This document shows, piece by piece, positions 19,928 through 27,967 of a stretch of 64,000 nt of DNA; the stretch's first letter is position 1; every line of letters begins with the position of its first letter. The notes below the pieces were generated by a model, which worked only from the letters and a program-made list of their open reading frames with translations, was not told the DNA's origin and did no database searches. This stretch comes from Mycolicibacterium aurum (GTDB lineage Bacteria; Actinomycetota; Actinomycetes; Mycobacteriales; Mycobacteriaceae): NCBI GenBank assembly GCA_900078775.1, contig LT549889.1, positions 1,302,001 to 1,366,000 of the forward strand, in the 5' to 3' direction. The translations under genes were made by a program, and so were the position numbers.

Positions 19928-20550
19928 CGGGCGTCCAGCAGCGCAGCGACGGTGGCGTCGATACCGAGCATGCCGTGCGCGGCCTTGTGGGCGACCAGCG
20001 CATCGATGGTGTCGTGGCTCAACCGGACCCAGCCGGTGTTCGGGAAGTGCAGGTCGATGAGATTCCGCCACACCGAGACCGGCATGTCGTGATGGTCCTC
20101 GCGGTCCCAGGGGATCTGCTGTACCGCGAAACCGTTGTGCCCCCGGGTGAAGACCGTCCCGCTGAACAGGAACTGCAGTGGGACGACACCGTCGGCCAGG
20201 GCGTGCAGGTACTTGGCCGCGGTGACCTCGACGTCATAGGTGCACACCAGCGGCAGATCCACTTCGGTGGTGTCGGCGAATCCCGGCACCACCGCGCTGG
20301 TGTGCTGCCACAGGAAGGTGTGTTGGGTGGCGGCCCACCGGTCGCGGGTACCGAACAGGTCGGCCACGGCGGCCGCTTCCGCGTCGGTATAGCCCCGGTG
20401 CAGCGGCGCGATGCGCACCTGGCAGCGCAGTGCGATGGCGTGCACGGGTTCGTCGCCGACGGCTGTGATCCCCACCCGTGCCGTCAGCATCGGTGTCAGT
20501 GCGTACGGCTCGGGTGCCACCTCGAGGACCGTGAACCTCACGTCGTTCAT
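19924..20550 (-). CDS. DUF6084 family hydrogenase-cluster protein
   Basis: A 208-residue protein with an N-terminal beta-rich region (VRFTVLEVAPEPYALTPM, ALRCQVRIAP). A second half includes YLHALADGVVPLQFLFSGTVF and WDREDHHDMPVSVWRNLIDLHFPN. It resembles the uncharacterised DUF6084 family, which I recall from actinobacterial hydrogenase loci. The ATG at 20550 overlaps the DUF5947 stop by 4 nt and its own stop overlaps the next gene by 4 nt, so the genes are translationally coupled. The biochemical function is unknown. Confidence 0.72.
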   Translation of the reverse strand: MNDVRFTVLEVAPEPYALTPMLTARVGITAVGDEPVHAIALRCQVRIAPLHRGYTDAEAAAVADLFGTRDRWAATQHTFLWQHTSAVVPGFADTTEVDLPLVCTYDVEVTAAKYLHALADGVVPLQFLFSGTVFTRGHNGFAVQQIPWDREDHHDMPVSVWRNLIDLHFPNTGWVRLSHDTIDALVAHKAAHGMLGIDATVAALLDAR

Positions 20551-21173
20551 CCCTGGACCGCCTTGCTGCGGGCGGACAGCCGGCCGAAGAAGTCGTCGAC
20601 GAACCGGTGCACCTGTCCGCCGCCGTCGAAGCCGTGCCACAGCAGCCGCAGCCGGCCGACGAATTCGTAGCAGGTGTCGATGGGCACCAGGAAGCATTCG
20701 GGCCGCCGTCCGTCGCGCATCCGGAGGATGAGGGCCTCGGTGTCGTCGGCGAGCAGATCGACCCGCGGGTCGGCGGTGCGGATCTGTTCCCAGGCCGACA
20801 GGTCGAGCTCCGATTCGGTGGCGCCGGCCGGGCCGGGGTAGAACCCGGCCACCCGGCCGAGGGTGGAGTTGCGGAAGAAGAACGCCAACCCCACCGGGAT
20901 CTGCAGCAGATCCCACTCGCGGCGGCCGAGTGCGAGGTCCGGCAAGCTCAGGTATCGGTCCGGCACCGCGCGGTAGCGCAGCCTGGCGTCGGTGTCGGTG
21001 AACAGCAGATAGCACCCCCGGCAGACGCACATGAGTTGGCGGCCTTCGACATCGACCACGTGCTGGTGTTCGTCGGCGATGTGTTCGGCGCACATCTCGC
21101 AGCGTTCGCCGGCCGGTGCGGGCGCGGACCGGTTGGCGCGCACCCGCGCCAGCACATCGAAGGTCCCGGTCAC
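20547..21173 (-). CDS. DUF5947 family protein with a cysteine-rich N-terminus
   Basis: A 208-residue protein beginning with GTG at 21173. The N-terminus has Cys25-x2-Cys28 and Cys49-x-Cys51-x2-Cys54, with His36 and His38 between, which looks like a zinc or iron-sulfur site. The rest includes LSLPDLALGRREWDLLQIPVGLAFFF and the C-terminal WHGFDGGGQVHRFVDDFFGRL. The pattern fits the DUF5947 family linked to hydrogenases. It overlaps hhyE by 4 nt (GTGA) and the DUF6084 gene by 4 nt. The metal and function are untested. Confidence 0.75.
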   Translation of the reverse strand: MTGTFDVLARVRANRSAPAPAGERCEMCAEHIADEHQHVVDVEGRQLMCVCRGCYLLFTDTDARLRYRAVPDRYLSLPDLALGRREWDLLQIPVGLAFFFRNSTLGRVAGFYPGPAGATESELDLSAWEQIRTADPRVDLLADDTEALILRMRDGRRPECFLVPIDTCYEFVGRLRLLWHGFDGGGQVHRFVDDFFGRLSARSKAVQG

Positions 21174-22096
21174 GGCACACCGGCCGGGGTCGGTTCGGCG
21201 GGCACCGCAACCGACAGCACGCCGTCGCGCATCAGCAGCGGGACCGGGTCCAGGTGCGCGGACGGGTCGGCGTCGTCGAGGCAGGCGCCCGCGTGCACCA
21301 CGTCGAAATGCGCAGCGCAGCGGGGGCAGCGCAATACCGGCCGGGCGTCGGTCGCCCGGCGGTGCAGCGCGGCGCCGGCCAGGGAGCCGCCACAGCGCCC
21401 GCACCGGTCCCGGTAGGCGAACAGGTCGTCCCCGACCCGGCAGGCCAGCAGGACGGCGCCGGCGACCCGGAATCCGCCGACCTCACCGGCACGCAGATCG
21501 GTGAGTTCGGGGGCCGGATGCCAGGCCGGCGAGCTGTGGCCGTTGCGGTGCACCCGGCTCAGCAGGGACTCCGCCGGAATCATCCCCGGGCCGGCGTCGG
21601 CCGGCTGGACGTCGATCGCGCCGACTTCCGGGGCCGCCGCCCGGATGGCCTCCTCGACGGCGAGTTCCAGGGTCACCGCCGAGGACGGGCAACTCTGGCA
21701 GCTGCCGGCGAACCGCAGCCGGACCCGGGTGTCCTCGACGTCGATCAGGGTGATGTCCCCGCCGTGCGAGCCCAGGTAGGGCCGGACCTTGTCCAGGGCG
21801 TCCTCGATGCGCCTTCTGGTGTCGTGTGGATGCAGGCCGTGGACCAGCAGCAGACTGGCGATCAGGTCGTCGGCGGCGAACCGCTCGGTCAGCGTGGCAC
21901 CGGCCAACCGGATGATCCGTTGCAGCGCAGCGCCGTACAGATCGGTGACCTCGCCGACCAGCGATTCGGCGCGGTCCCGGGCGGCGGTGCCGCCGGTGGA
22001 GCTGGCGTCGAGCAGGGTCTGGATCCGGTCGCCGGCCGTGCGCCAGTGCGCGTCGTCCCGGGACGCCGCGGGCGGTGACGGTCCGGGCGCGACCAC
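21170..22096 (-). CDS. hhyE: NifU-like / Rieske-fold fusion, hydrogenase electron-transfer candidate
   Basis: A 308-residue fusion. A NifU C-terminal-type domain occupies about residues 95-165, with the cluster motif GSCQSCPSS (Cys133, Cys136). A Rieske-type ferredoxin fold occupies about residues 195-300. In the second domain the usual C-x-H/C-x2-H ligands are replaced by Cys232-x2-Cys235 and Cys257-x2-Cys260. The GTG at 22096 begins 4 nt after the hhyL stop. Iron-sulfur proteins at this position (HhyE, HucE) were proposed to link mycobacterial hydrogenases to the respiratory chain; I apply the name by position and domains from memory. Confidence 0.75.
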   Translation of the reverse strand: MVAPGPSPPAASRDDAHWRTAGDRIQTLLDASSTGGTAARDRAESLVGEVTDLYGAALQRIIRLAGATLTERFAADDLIASLLLVHGLHPHDTRRRIEDALDKVRPYLGSHGGDITLIDVEDTRVRLRFAGSCQSCPSSAVTLELAVEEAIRAAAPEVGAIDVQPADAGPGMIPAESLLSRVHRNGHSSPAWHPAPELTDLRAGEVGGFRVAGAVLLACRVGDDLFAYRDRCGRCGGSLAGAALHRRATDARPVLRCPRCAAHFDVVHAGACLDDADPSAHLDPVPLLMRDGVLSVAVPAEPTPAGVP

Positions 22097-22100
22097 GCCA

Positions 22101-23909
22101 CTATTCCCCGGCGGCCGACTGGGTGGGTGAATGCAACCGCTCCAAGGTTTTTCCGTTGCCCAGATACATGTGCACCCCGCACGGCAGGCAGGGATCAAAG
22201 CTGCGGACCGTGCGCATGATGTCGATGCCCTTGAAATTCTCCCGGTCGTTCTCCTCGAAGATGGGCTGCCCCTGCACCGCATCCTCGTACGGCCCGGGCG
22301 TGCCGTAACTGTCCCGGGGATTGGCGTTCCACGGGGTCGGGGGATAGGGATGGTAGTTGGCGATCTTGCCGTCCCGGATCACCATGTGGTGGCTGAGCAC
22401 CCCGCGGACGGCCTCGGTGAACCCGCAGCCGATGCCCTCCTCGGGCACCTCGAACGATTCCCAGGTCCTGGTGCGGCCGGCCCGGATCTCGGCCAGCGCC
22501 TTCTCGGCGAAATGCAGTGCGCAGGCGGCCGCGTAGGCCTGGAAATAGGTGCGGGCCCGGTCGCGTTCGATGGTGTTGCTGCCGTATTCGGGAATCTTCC
22601 ATTCCAGCTCGACCGGTCCCTTGAGGATGGTCTTGGGCAGGTTGATCTGAACGCTGTGCCCGGTGGACTTGACGTAGCCGATGTCGACGAGCCCGGCCAG
22701 CGCGGTGGACCACAACCGGGCCAGTGGGCCGCCGCCGGTGTCCAGGGCGAGGTGGTCCTTGCCGTCGAACCAGCGCGGCGACATCACCCAGCTGTACTTG
22801 TCCTCCAGGTCCCGTTTCTGCGGATGCGGGTTGGTGTGCTGGTTCCACGGGTGCCGGCGATCGACCGGGTTGCCGAGCGGGTCCGCCGACACGAACATTT
22901 CCTGATCGGTCCAGTCGTCGTAATACGAACTGCCCAGCAGGATCCGGATGCCCAGATTGATGTCGACGAGCGAGTGGGTGACCAGTTTCCCGTCCACCAC
23001 CACCCCGGGGGTGACGAACATGGCGTCGCCCCAGCGCTCCATGTCCCGGTAGGAGAAGTTGCACACCTCGGGATCCTGGAAGGAACCCCAGCAGCCGAGC
23101 AGGGTGCGGCGCAGCCCGACCTTCTCGTAGCCGGGGATGGCCGTGTAGAAGAAGTCGAACAGGTCGTCGTGCATGGGCACGACCTTCTTCATGAACTCGA
23201 CGTAGCGCATCAGCCGGGTCATGTAGTCGGTCATCAGCTGGACGGTGGCGACGGTGCCCACACCGCCGGGGTACAGCGTGGAGGGATGCACATGCCGGCC
23301 CTCCATCAGGCAGAACATCTCCCGCGTCCAGCGGCTGACCTGCAGCGCCTCCCGGTAGAACTCGCCGGTGAACGGGTTGAGGCTGCGCATGATGTCGGCG
23401 ATGGTGCGGTAGCCGTGCGCGTCGGAGTTCGGCGCAGGTGTGTTCTCGGCCTTGGCGAGCACGCTCGGGTTCGTCTCGGCGACCATCTTCTCGCAGAAGT
23501 CGACGCCGACCAGGTTCTCCTGAAAGATGTTGTGGTCGAACATGTATTCGGCGGCCTCGCCGAGGTTTACGATCCATTCGCCGAGATCGGGCGGCTTCAC
23601 CCCGTAGGCCATGTTCTGGCAGTAGCAGGAGCAGGTGGCGTGGTTGTCACCGCAGATACCGCAGATGCGGCTGGTGATGAAATGCGCGTCGCGTGGGTCC
23701 TTGCCCTTCATGAAGATCGAGTAGCCGCGGAAGATCGACGAGGTGCTCCTGCACTCCACCACTTCGCGGTTCTCGAAGTCGATCTTGGTGTAGATACCCA
23801 GGCTGCCGACGATGCGGGTGATCGGATCCCAGGCCATCTCCACGAGTTGGCCGGGTTCGCGCTTGACGTGTGACGGTTCCCCGATGGTCGTCGTGGGCTT
23901 TGGTGTCAT
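22101..23909 (-). CDS. hhyL: [NiFe] hydrogenase large subunit, group 1h type
   Basis: The catalytic subunit of an uptake hydrogenase able, in this family, to oxidise atmospheric H2 in the presence of O2. The 602-residue protein has both nickel motifs: RICGICGDNH (Cys83, Cys86, His90) and DPCLPCGVH (Cys574, Cys577, His580). A 22-residue tail after His580 is the segment removed by the maturation protease at 18053-18550. The sequence style (WDPITRIVGSLGIYTKIDFENREVVE) and the partner small subunit indicate the actinobacterial 1h (former group 5) class. The start is 30 nt downstream of hhyS. Confidence 0.96.
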   Translation of the reverse strand: MTPKPTTTIGEPSHVKREPGQLVEMAWDPITRIVGSLGIYTKIDFENREVVECRSTSSIFRGYSIFMKGKDPRDAHFITSRICGICGDNHATCSCYCQNMAYGVKPPDLGEWIVNLGEAAEYMFDHNIFQENLVGVDFCEKMVAETNPSVLAKAENTPAPNSDAHGYRTIADIMRSLNPFTGEFYREALQVSRWTREMFCLMEGRHVHPSTLYPGGVGTVATVQLMTDYMTRLMRYVEFMKKVVPMHDDLFDFFYTAIPGYEKVGLRRTLLGCWGSFQDPEVCNFSYRDMERWGDAMFVTPGVVVDGKLVTHSLVDINLGIRILLGSSYYDDWTDQEMFVSADPLGNPVDRRHPWNQHTNPHPQKRDLEDKYSWVMSPRWFDGKDHLALDTGGGPLARLWSTALAGLVDIGYVKSTGHSVQINLPKTILKGPVELEWKIPEYGSNTIERDRARTYFQAYAAACALHFAEKALAEIRAGRTRTWESFEVPEEGIGCGFTEAVRGVLSHHMVIRDGKIANYHPYPPTPWNANPRDSYGTPGPYEDAVQGQPIFEENDRENFKGIDIMRTVRSFDPCLPCGVHMYLGNGKTLERLHSPTQSAAGE

Positions 23910-23939
23910 GGACGTCGCTCCCTTGCTGAACCATTGCGC

Positions 23940-24995
23940 CTACCAGGTGCGAGTCGCTCCCGTTTCCAGTTTCGTGCCCCGGTGCCGCCATTGCGGTTCC
24001 CGGTCGACGGTGTGCCCGGTGATGCTGCGCAGGCTGCGGATGACCGTGCCGTACAGCCCGGACGCGGCGGTGGAGACCTTGCCGCCGGGCGGTTCGTCCA
24101 TAAACGGCATGAACTTGTCCGGGAATCCCGGCATCGTGCACCCGATGCAGATGCCACCGACGTTCGGGCAGCCGCCGATACCGTTGATCCAGCCGCGCTT
24201 GGGTACGTTGCATTTCACCACCGGGCCCCAACAGCCCAGCTTGACAATGCATTTCGGTGAACCGTACTCGCGGGCGAAGTCACCCTGCTCGTAGTACCCG
24301 GCCCGGTCACACCCTTCGTGCACGGTGGCGCCGAACAGCCAGGTGGGCCGCAAGGCGTCGTCGAGGGGGATCATCGGCGCCTGATCGGTGGCCATGTACA
24401 GCAGGTAGGTCAGCGTCTCCGCCAGATTGTCCGGGTGGATGGGGCAACCCGGAACACAGACGATCGGAACGCCCGCCTTGCTCTTCCAGTCCCAGCCGAG
24501 GTAGTCGGGCACCCCCATCGCGCCGGTCGGATTGCCGGCCATCGCGTGGATGCCGCCGTAGGTGGCGCAGGTGCCGACGGCCACCACCGCAGTCGCCTTG
24601 GGCGCCAACCGATCCAGCCATTCGCTGGTGGTCATCGGTTGTCCGGTGGCCGGATCGTTGCCGAAGCCGCACCAGTAGCCTTCGTCGTGCAGTTGCTCAT
24701 TGGGGATGGACCCCTCGACGACCAGGACGAACGGTTCGAGTTCGCCCCGGTCGGCGCGGAAGAACCATTCCAGGAAGTCGTCGGCGCCGCCGTTGGGGCC
24801 GCACTCGAAGTCGATCAGGGGCCAGTGCACGGCGATCCTGGGCAGTCCGGGAAGCGCGCCGAGTGCGATCTCCTCGATGCTGGGCTGGGTGGCGGCAGTC
24901 AGCGCCACGGAATCGCCGTCACAACTCAGTCCGGCGTTGATCCAGAGCACGTGGATCAACGTCTCTTCTGCTTTGACTGCGGCCGAAGTGGGCAT
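23940..24995 (-). CDS. hhyS: [NiFe] hydrogenase small subunit, group 1h type
   Basis: The electron-transfer subunit with three iron-sulfur clusters, 351 residues. The canonical proximal-cluster CxxC near the N-terminus is CDGD (Cys25, Asp28), so one ligand is aspartate. This is known from the actinobacterial-type hydrogenase of Ralstonia and linked to oxygen insensitivity. Further cysteines are in VAVGTCATYGG, VCVPGCPIHP, GCDRAGYY, CIVKLGCWGPVVKCN and GGCPNVGGICIGCTMPGFPD. There is no twin-arginine signal, so the enzyme is cytoplasmic or cytoplasm-facing. A GGAAAG ribosome-binding site precedes the ATG. Confidence 0.96.
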   Translation of the reverse strand: MPTSAAVKAEETLIHVLWINAGLSCDGDSVALTAATQPSIEEIALGALPGLPRIAVHWPLIDFECGPNGGADDFLEWFFRADRGELEPFVLVVEGSIPNEQLHDEGYWCGFGNDPATGQPMTTSEWLDRLAPKATAVVAVGTCATYGGIHAMAGNPTGAMGVPDYLGWDWKSKAGVPIVCVPGCPIHPDNLAETLTYLLYMATDQAPMIPLDDALRPTWLFGATVHEGCDRAGYYEQGDFAREYGSPKCIVKLGCWGPVVKCNVPKRGWINGIGGCPNVGGICIGCTMPGFPDKFMPFMDEPPGGKVSTAASGLYGTVIRSLRSITGHTVDREPQWRHRGTKLETGATRTW

Positions 24996-25010
24996 AACGC
25001 AGTTCTTTCC

Positions 25011-25027
25011 GGGACGCGCTGCGTCCC
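25011..25027 (-). repeat. Hairpin just upstream of the hhyS ribosome-binding site
   Basis: A perfect 7-bp inverted repeat GGGACGC / GCGTCCC with a 3-nt loop lies 15-32 nt before the hhyS start codon, directly upstream of its GGAAAG site. In the transcript it would form a compact stem-loop that could protect the 5' end or affect initiation. Confidence 0.5.
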
Positions 25028-25056
25028 TGCCGGATCTATTCAGACGATCTGTTCAG

Positions 25057-25076
25057 GGCGGGCTGAACCCCCCGCC
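25057..25076 (-). terminator. Possible attenuator/terminator stem between hypB and hhyS
   Basis: An inverted repeat GGCGGG (25057-25062) / CCCGCC (25071-25076) with an 8-nt loop lies in the 146-nt gap after hypB. There is no U-tract, so it may be a mycobacterial U-less terminator or a processing stem. It could set different levels of hypAB and structural-gene mRNA. Confidence 0.35.
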
Positions 25077-25141
25077 GCCGAGTCGACGTGCGGCCCGAAA
25101 TGCGGCGCTGTTACTGGGTTTACTCCCGGTGATCGGACTTG

Positions 25142-25906
25142 TCAACGGGTGGTCGCGGTGGCCGGCGATCGGTCGGTGATCCAGGCCTGCCAGGCCGCGG
25201 TGCCCTCGCCGGTGACCGCCGACAGCGCCAAGATCTCGGCGCCGTGGTTCACCGACCGGACGGCCCGGCCGAAGCCGTCGAGATCGAAGTCCACATAGGG
25301 CAGTAGGTCGAGCTTGTTGACGATGACCAGATCCGCCGCGGCGAACATGTGCGGATACTTCAGCGGCTTGTCGGCGCCTTCGGTGACCGAGATGACCACC
25401 ACCATGGCCTGCTCACCGAGGTCGAACAACGCCGGGCAGACCAGATTGCCGACGTTCTCGATGAACAACAACGAATCGGGTTCGGGGTCCAGTGCGTGCA
25501 GCGCCCGATGGACCATCTGGGCGTCGAGGTGACAGCCCGCGCCGGTGTTGATCTGCACCGCCCGGGCGCCGGTGGCCCGCACCCGCTCGGCGTCGAGCAG
25601 GGTTTCCTGATCGCCCTCGATGACGGCCACCGGGCGGTCGCCGATCAGGGCACCGATGGTGTGTTCGAGCAGGGTGGTCTTGCCGGCCCCCGGCGAGCTG
25701 GTGAGGTTGAGTGCCACGATGCGGCGGTCCGCCAGCCAGGCCCGGTTCTGCTCGGCCTGCCGGTCGTTGCGCGCCAGCACCTTCTGTTCGAGCGAGACGG
25801 TCTCGGTGTGCGGGTGCGGATGCTCATGGGGATGCTCGTGGGGGTGTGCGTGATCGGGCAGGGTGACGGTGGCCGTTTCGTCGCCGCAGCCGCAGGTGGT
25901 GCACAT
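25142..25906 (-). CDS. hypB: Hydrogenase nickel incorporation GTPase HypB
   Basis: HypB delivers nickel to the hydrogenase large subunit together with HypA, using GTP hydrolysis. The 254-residue protein has the high-affinity N-terminal nickel motif MCTTCGCG (Cys2, Cys5, Cys7). A His-rich stretch HAHPHEHPHEHPHPH (about residues 19-33) is a likely nickel store. The SIMIBI GTPase shows Walker A SSPGAGKTT, switch EGDQET and the specificity motif NKLD. It starts 1 nt after the hypA stop and is followed by a 146-nt gap before hhyS. Confidence 0.96.
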   Translation of the reverse strand: MCTTCGCGDETATVTLPDHAHPHEHPHEHPHPHTETVSLEQKVLARNDRQAEQNRAWLADRRIVALNLTSSPGAGKTTLLEHTIGALIGDRPVAVIEGDQETLLDAERVRATGARAVQINTGAGCHLDAQMVHRALHALDPEPDSLLFIENVGNLVCPALFDLGEQAMVVVISVTEGADKPLKYPHMFAAADLVIVNKLDLLPYVDFDLDGFGRAVRSVNHGAEILALSAVTGEGTAAWQAWITDRSPATATTR

Positions 25907-25907
25907 G

Positions 25908-26237
25908 TCAACTCACTTCCATCGACAGGATCTTGAGTTCGCGCCCGGTCAACAGCTCGACGTCGGCGCTGCCGCACCGACACAGCAGGATGGGGTCGAC
26001 GACCGCGAACTGCAGACCGCAGTCGCGGCACCGGGCGGAGCCGGGTGGGATGTCGAGATCCAGGCGGGCGCCGTCGGCGACGGTGCCCTCGGTGGCCAGG
26101 TCGAAACAGAACTGGATCGAGTCGGGAACCACCGCGCACAGCGCGCCGATCTCGATCCGGACGCTGAGCACCCGGCGCCCGGCGGCGTGCTCGCACACCG
26201 CCTCGACGACACTCTGGGTGATGGCCATCTCGTGCAT
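25908..26237 (-). CDS. hypA: Hydrogenase nickel chaperone HypA
   Basis: HypA (109 residues from the ATG at 26237) binds nickel through its N-terminal Met-His-Glu and passes it to the large subunit. The start MHEMAITQSVVEAV is diagnostic and decides against the ATG-like frame extension to 26312. The structural zinc site shows CRDC, then LLCRCGS, where the second pair is C-x-C rather than the usual C-x2-C. It is the first gene of the minus-strand hydrogenase cluster and is divergent from recA. No clear promoter for the cluster was identified. Confidence 0.92.
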   Translation of the reverse strand: MHEMAITQSVVEAVCEHAAGRRVLSVRIEIGALCAVVPDSIQFCFDLATEGTVADGARLDLDIPPGSARCRDCGLQFAVVDPILLCRCGSADVELLTGRELKILSMEVS

Positions 26238-26306
26238 ATCGTCCCGATTCGGACCGGTGGCCTCACGATAGGTCCACATCTGTCGGTACACAACGGCGTG
26301 TCTTTC

Positions 26307-26334
26307 TTGCATTCGAACACCTGTTCGCTAATCT
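26307..26334 (+). promoter_or_regulatory. LexA-controlled recA promoter with SOS box
   Basis: The SOS box TCGAACACCTGTTCGC (26313-26328) matches the mycobacterial consensus TCGAAC-N4-GTTCGA except for the last base. It fills exactly the 16-bp spacer between TTGCAT (26307-26312) and TAATCT (26329-26334), plausible -35 and -10 elements. LexA binding would directly block RNA polymerase. Confidence 0.85.
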
Positions 26335-26357
26335 GGTGAACGTTCGGCCGGAGTTAC

Positions 26358-26380
26358 TTGTCGGTGGTGCCGCCTAGGGT
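26358..26380 (+). promoter_or_regulatory. RecA-NDp (PafBC-type) DNA-damage promoter of recA
   Basis: TTGTCGGTG (26358-26366), 8 nt, then TAGGGT (26375-26380) matches the RecA-NDp consensus TTGTCRGTG-N8-TANNNT exactly. In mycobacteria this promoter is LexA-independent and is activated by PafBC. It lies 56 nt before the recA start codon. Confidence 0.9.
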
Positions 26381-26436
26381 CACTGCCAACCGACCGGAAC
26401 ACCGGTCAACCGCACGACTACCGGAGAGGTACTCCC

Positions 26437-27480
26437 ATGGCGCCACAGGCTCCCGATCGCGAAAAAGCACTCGAACTGGCGATGGCCCAGATCGAGAAGA
26501 ACTACGGCAAGGGCTCGGTGATGCGCCTCGGTGAAGAGGTGCGCCAGCCCATCTCGGTCATCCCGACGGGATCGATCTCACTCGACGTGGCGCTGGGTAT
26601 CGGCGGTCTGCCGCGGGGCCGCGTCGTCGAGATCTACGGTCCGGAATCCTCGGGTAAGACCACCGTCGCGCTGCATGCGGTGGCAAATGCGCAGGCGGCC
26701 GGCGGCATCGCGGCGTTCATCGACGCCGAGCACGCGTTGGATCCCGAATACGCGAAGAAGCTCGGTGTGGACACCGATGCGCTGCTGGTGTCCCAGCCCG
26801 ATACCGGTGAGCAGGCCCTGGAGATCGCCGACATGCTGGTGCGCTCCGGCGCCATCGACCTGATCGTCATCGACTCGGTGGCCGCCCTGGTGCCGCGCGC
26901 CGAGATCGAGGGTGAGATGGGCGACAGCCACGTCGGTCTGCAGGCCCGGCTGATGAGCCAGGCACTGCGCAAGATGACCGGTGCCCTGAACAACTCGGGC
27001 ACCACCGCGATCTTCATCAACCAGCTGCGCGAGAAGATCGGCGTGATGTTCGGTTCGCCGGAGACCACCACCGGCGGCAAGGCGCTGAAGTTCTACGCCT
27101 CGGTGCGTCTGGACGTCCGGCGCATCGAGACCCTCAAGGACGGCACCGACGCGGTCGGTAACCGCACCCGCGTCAAGGTCGTCAAGAACAAGGTCTCGCC
27201 GCCGTTCAAGCAGGCCGAGTTCGACATCCTGTACGGCCACGGCATCAGCCGGGAGGGCTCGCTCATCGACATGGGTGTCGAGCACGGCTTCATCCGCAAG
27301 TCCGGCTCCTGGTTCACCTACGAGGGCGAGCAGCTGGGGCAGGGCAAGGAGAACGCCCGAAAGTACTTGCTGGAGAACCGCGATGTCGCCAACGAGATCG
27401 AGAAGAAGATCAAGGAGAAGCTCGGTATCGGTGCCGTGCTGACCGACGATGACGTCCTTCCCGCACCCGTCGACTTCTGA
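26437..27480 (+). CDS. recA: Recombinase RecA (no intein)
   Basis: RecA forms filaments on single-stranded DNA for homologous recombination and triggers LexA self-cleavage. The 347-residue protein has Walker A GPESSGKT (residues 68-75), the DNA-binding loops around [21 protein letters not shown] and [22 protein letters not shown], and a normal C-terminal domain. The VKNKVSPPF segment, where the M. tuberculosis protein carries an intein, is uninterrupted. GGAGAGG precedes the ATG. Two DNA-damage promoters lie upstream. recX overlaps the 3' end by 32 nt. Confidence 0.98.
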   Translation: MAPQAPDREKALELAMAQIEKNYGKGSVMRLGEEVRQPISVIPTGSISLDVALGIGGLPRGRVVEIYGPESSGKTTVALHAVANAQAAGGIAAFIDAEHALDPEYAKKLGVDTDALLVSQPDTGEQALEIADMLVRSGAIDLIVIDSVAALVPRAEIEGEMGDSHVGLQARLMSQALRKMTGALNNSGTTAIFINQLREKIGVMFGSPETTTGGKALKFYASVRLDVRRIETLKDGTDAVGNRTRVKVVKNKVSPPFKQAEFDILYGHGISREGSLIDMGVEHGFIRKSGSWFTYEGEQLGQGKENARKYLLENRDVANEIEKKIKEKLGIGAVLTDDDVLPAPVDF

Positions 27481-27967
27481 GCCGGTAAAGCGCGAGGAGC
27501 AGGCGCGGGACTTGTGTCTGCGCCTGCTCACCGTGCGGGCGCGTACCCGGGCCGAACTCGAGACCCGGCTGACCGATAAGGGTTTCCCCGACGACGTCGG
27601 CACCCGGGTGCTCGACCGGCTGGCAGAGGTCGGCCTGCTCGACGACGCCGCCTTCGCCCAGGAGTGGGTCCGCACCCGGCGGGCCAACGCCGGAAAAGGC
27701 AAGCGTGCGTTGGCCGCCGAGCTGCGGACCAAGGGTGTCGACGCCGACGTCATCGCCGAGACCCTGGACAGCGTGGATGCGGGGGAGTGGCGGGGCAGGG
27801 CCGAGGAACTCGTCGCCGCCAAACTGCGCCGGGAGAACCTCGACGACGAGGTGAAGGTCACCCGCCGGCTGGTGGGCCTGCTGGCCCGCCGCGGCTACAA
27901 CCAGGGAATGGCCTTCGACGTGGTCAAGACCCAGCTAGCCCAGGAGCGCGAACGGCGCGCCGTCTAG
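27449..27967 (+). CDS. recX: RecA regulator RecX
   Basis: RecX (172 residues) binds RecA filaments and limits their activity. The helical repeats typical of the family are visible: [39 protein letters not shown] and the C-terminal [22 protein letters not shown]. The ATG at 27449 lies inside recA, overlapping it by 32 nt, close to the overlap known in M. tuberculosis. recX is therefore translated from the DNA-damage-inducible recA mRNA. Its end overlaps the convergent SDR gene by 4 nt. Confidence 0.94.
   Translation: MTSFPHPSTSEPVKREEQARDLCLRLLTVRARTRAELETRLTDKGFPDDVGTRVLDRLAEVGLLDDAAFAQEWVRTRRANAGKGKRALAAELRTKGVDADVIAETLDSVDAGEWRGRAEELVAAKLRRENLDDEVKVTRRLVGLLARRGYNQGMAFDVVKTQLAQERERRAV

Noticed and set aside
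22131..23873. 580-codon plus-strand open frame
   Set aside because: Antisense to hhyL, which has both nickel motifs. Codon position bias explains the open frame.
26437..27480. Intein in recA
   Set aside because: The site occupied in M. tuberculosis (after VKNK, about residue 251) is uninterrupted and total length is 347 residues.
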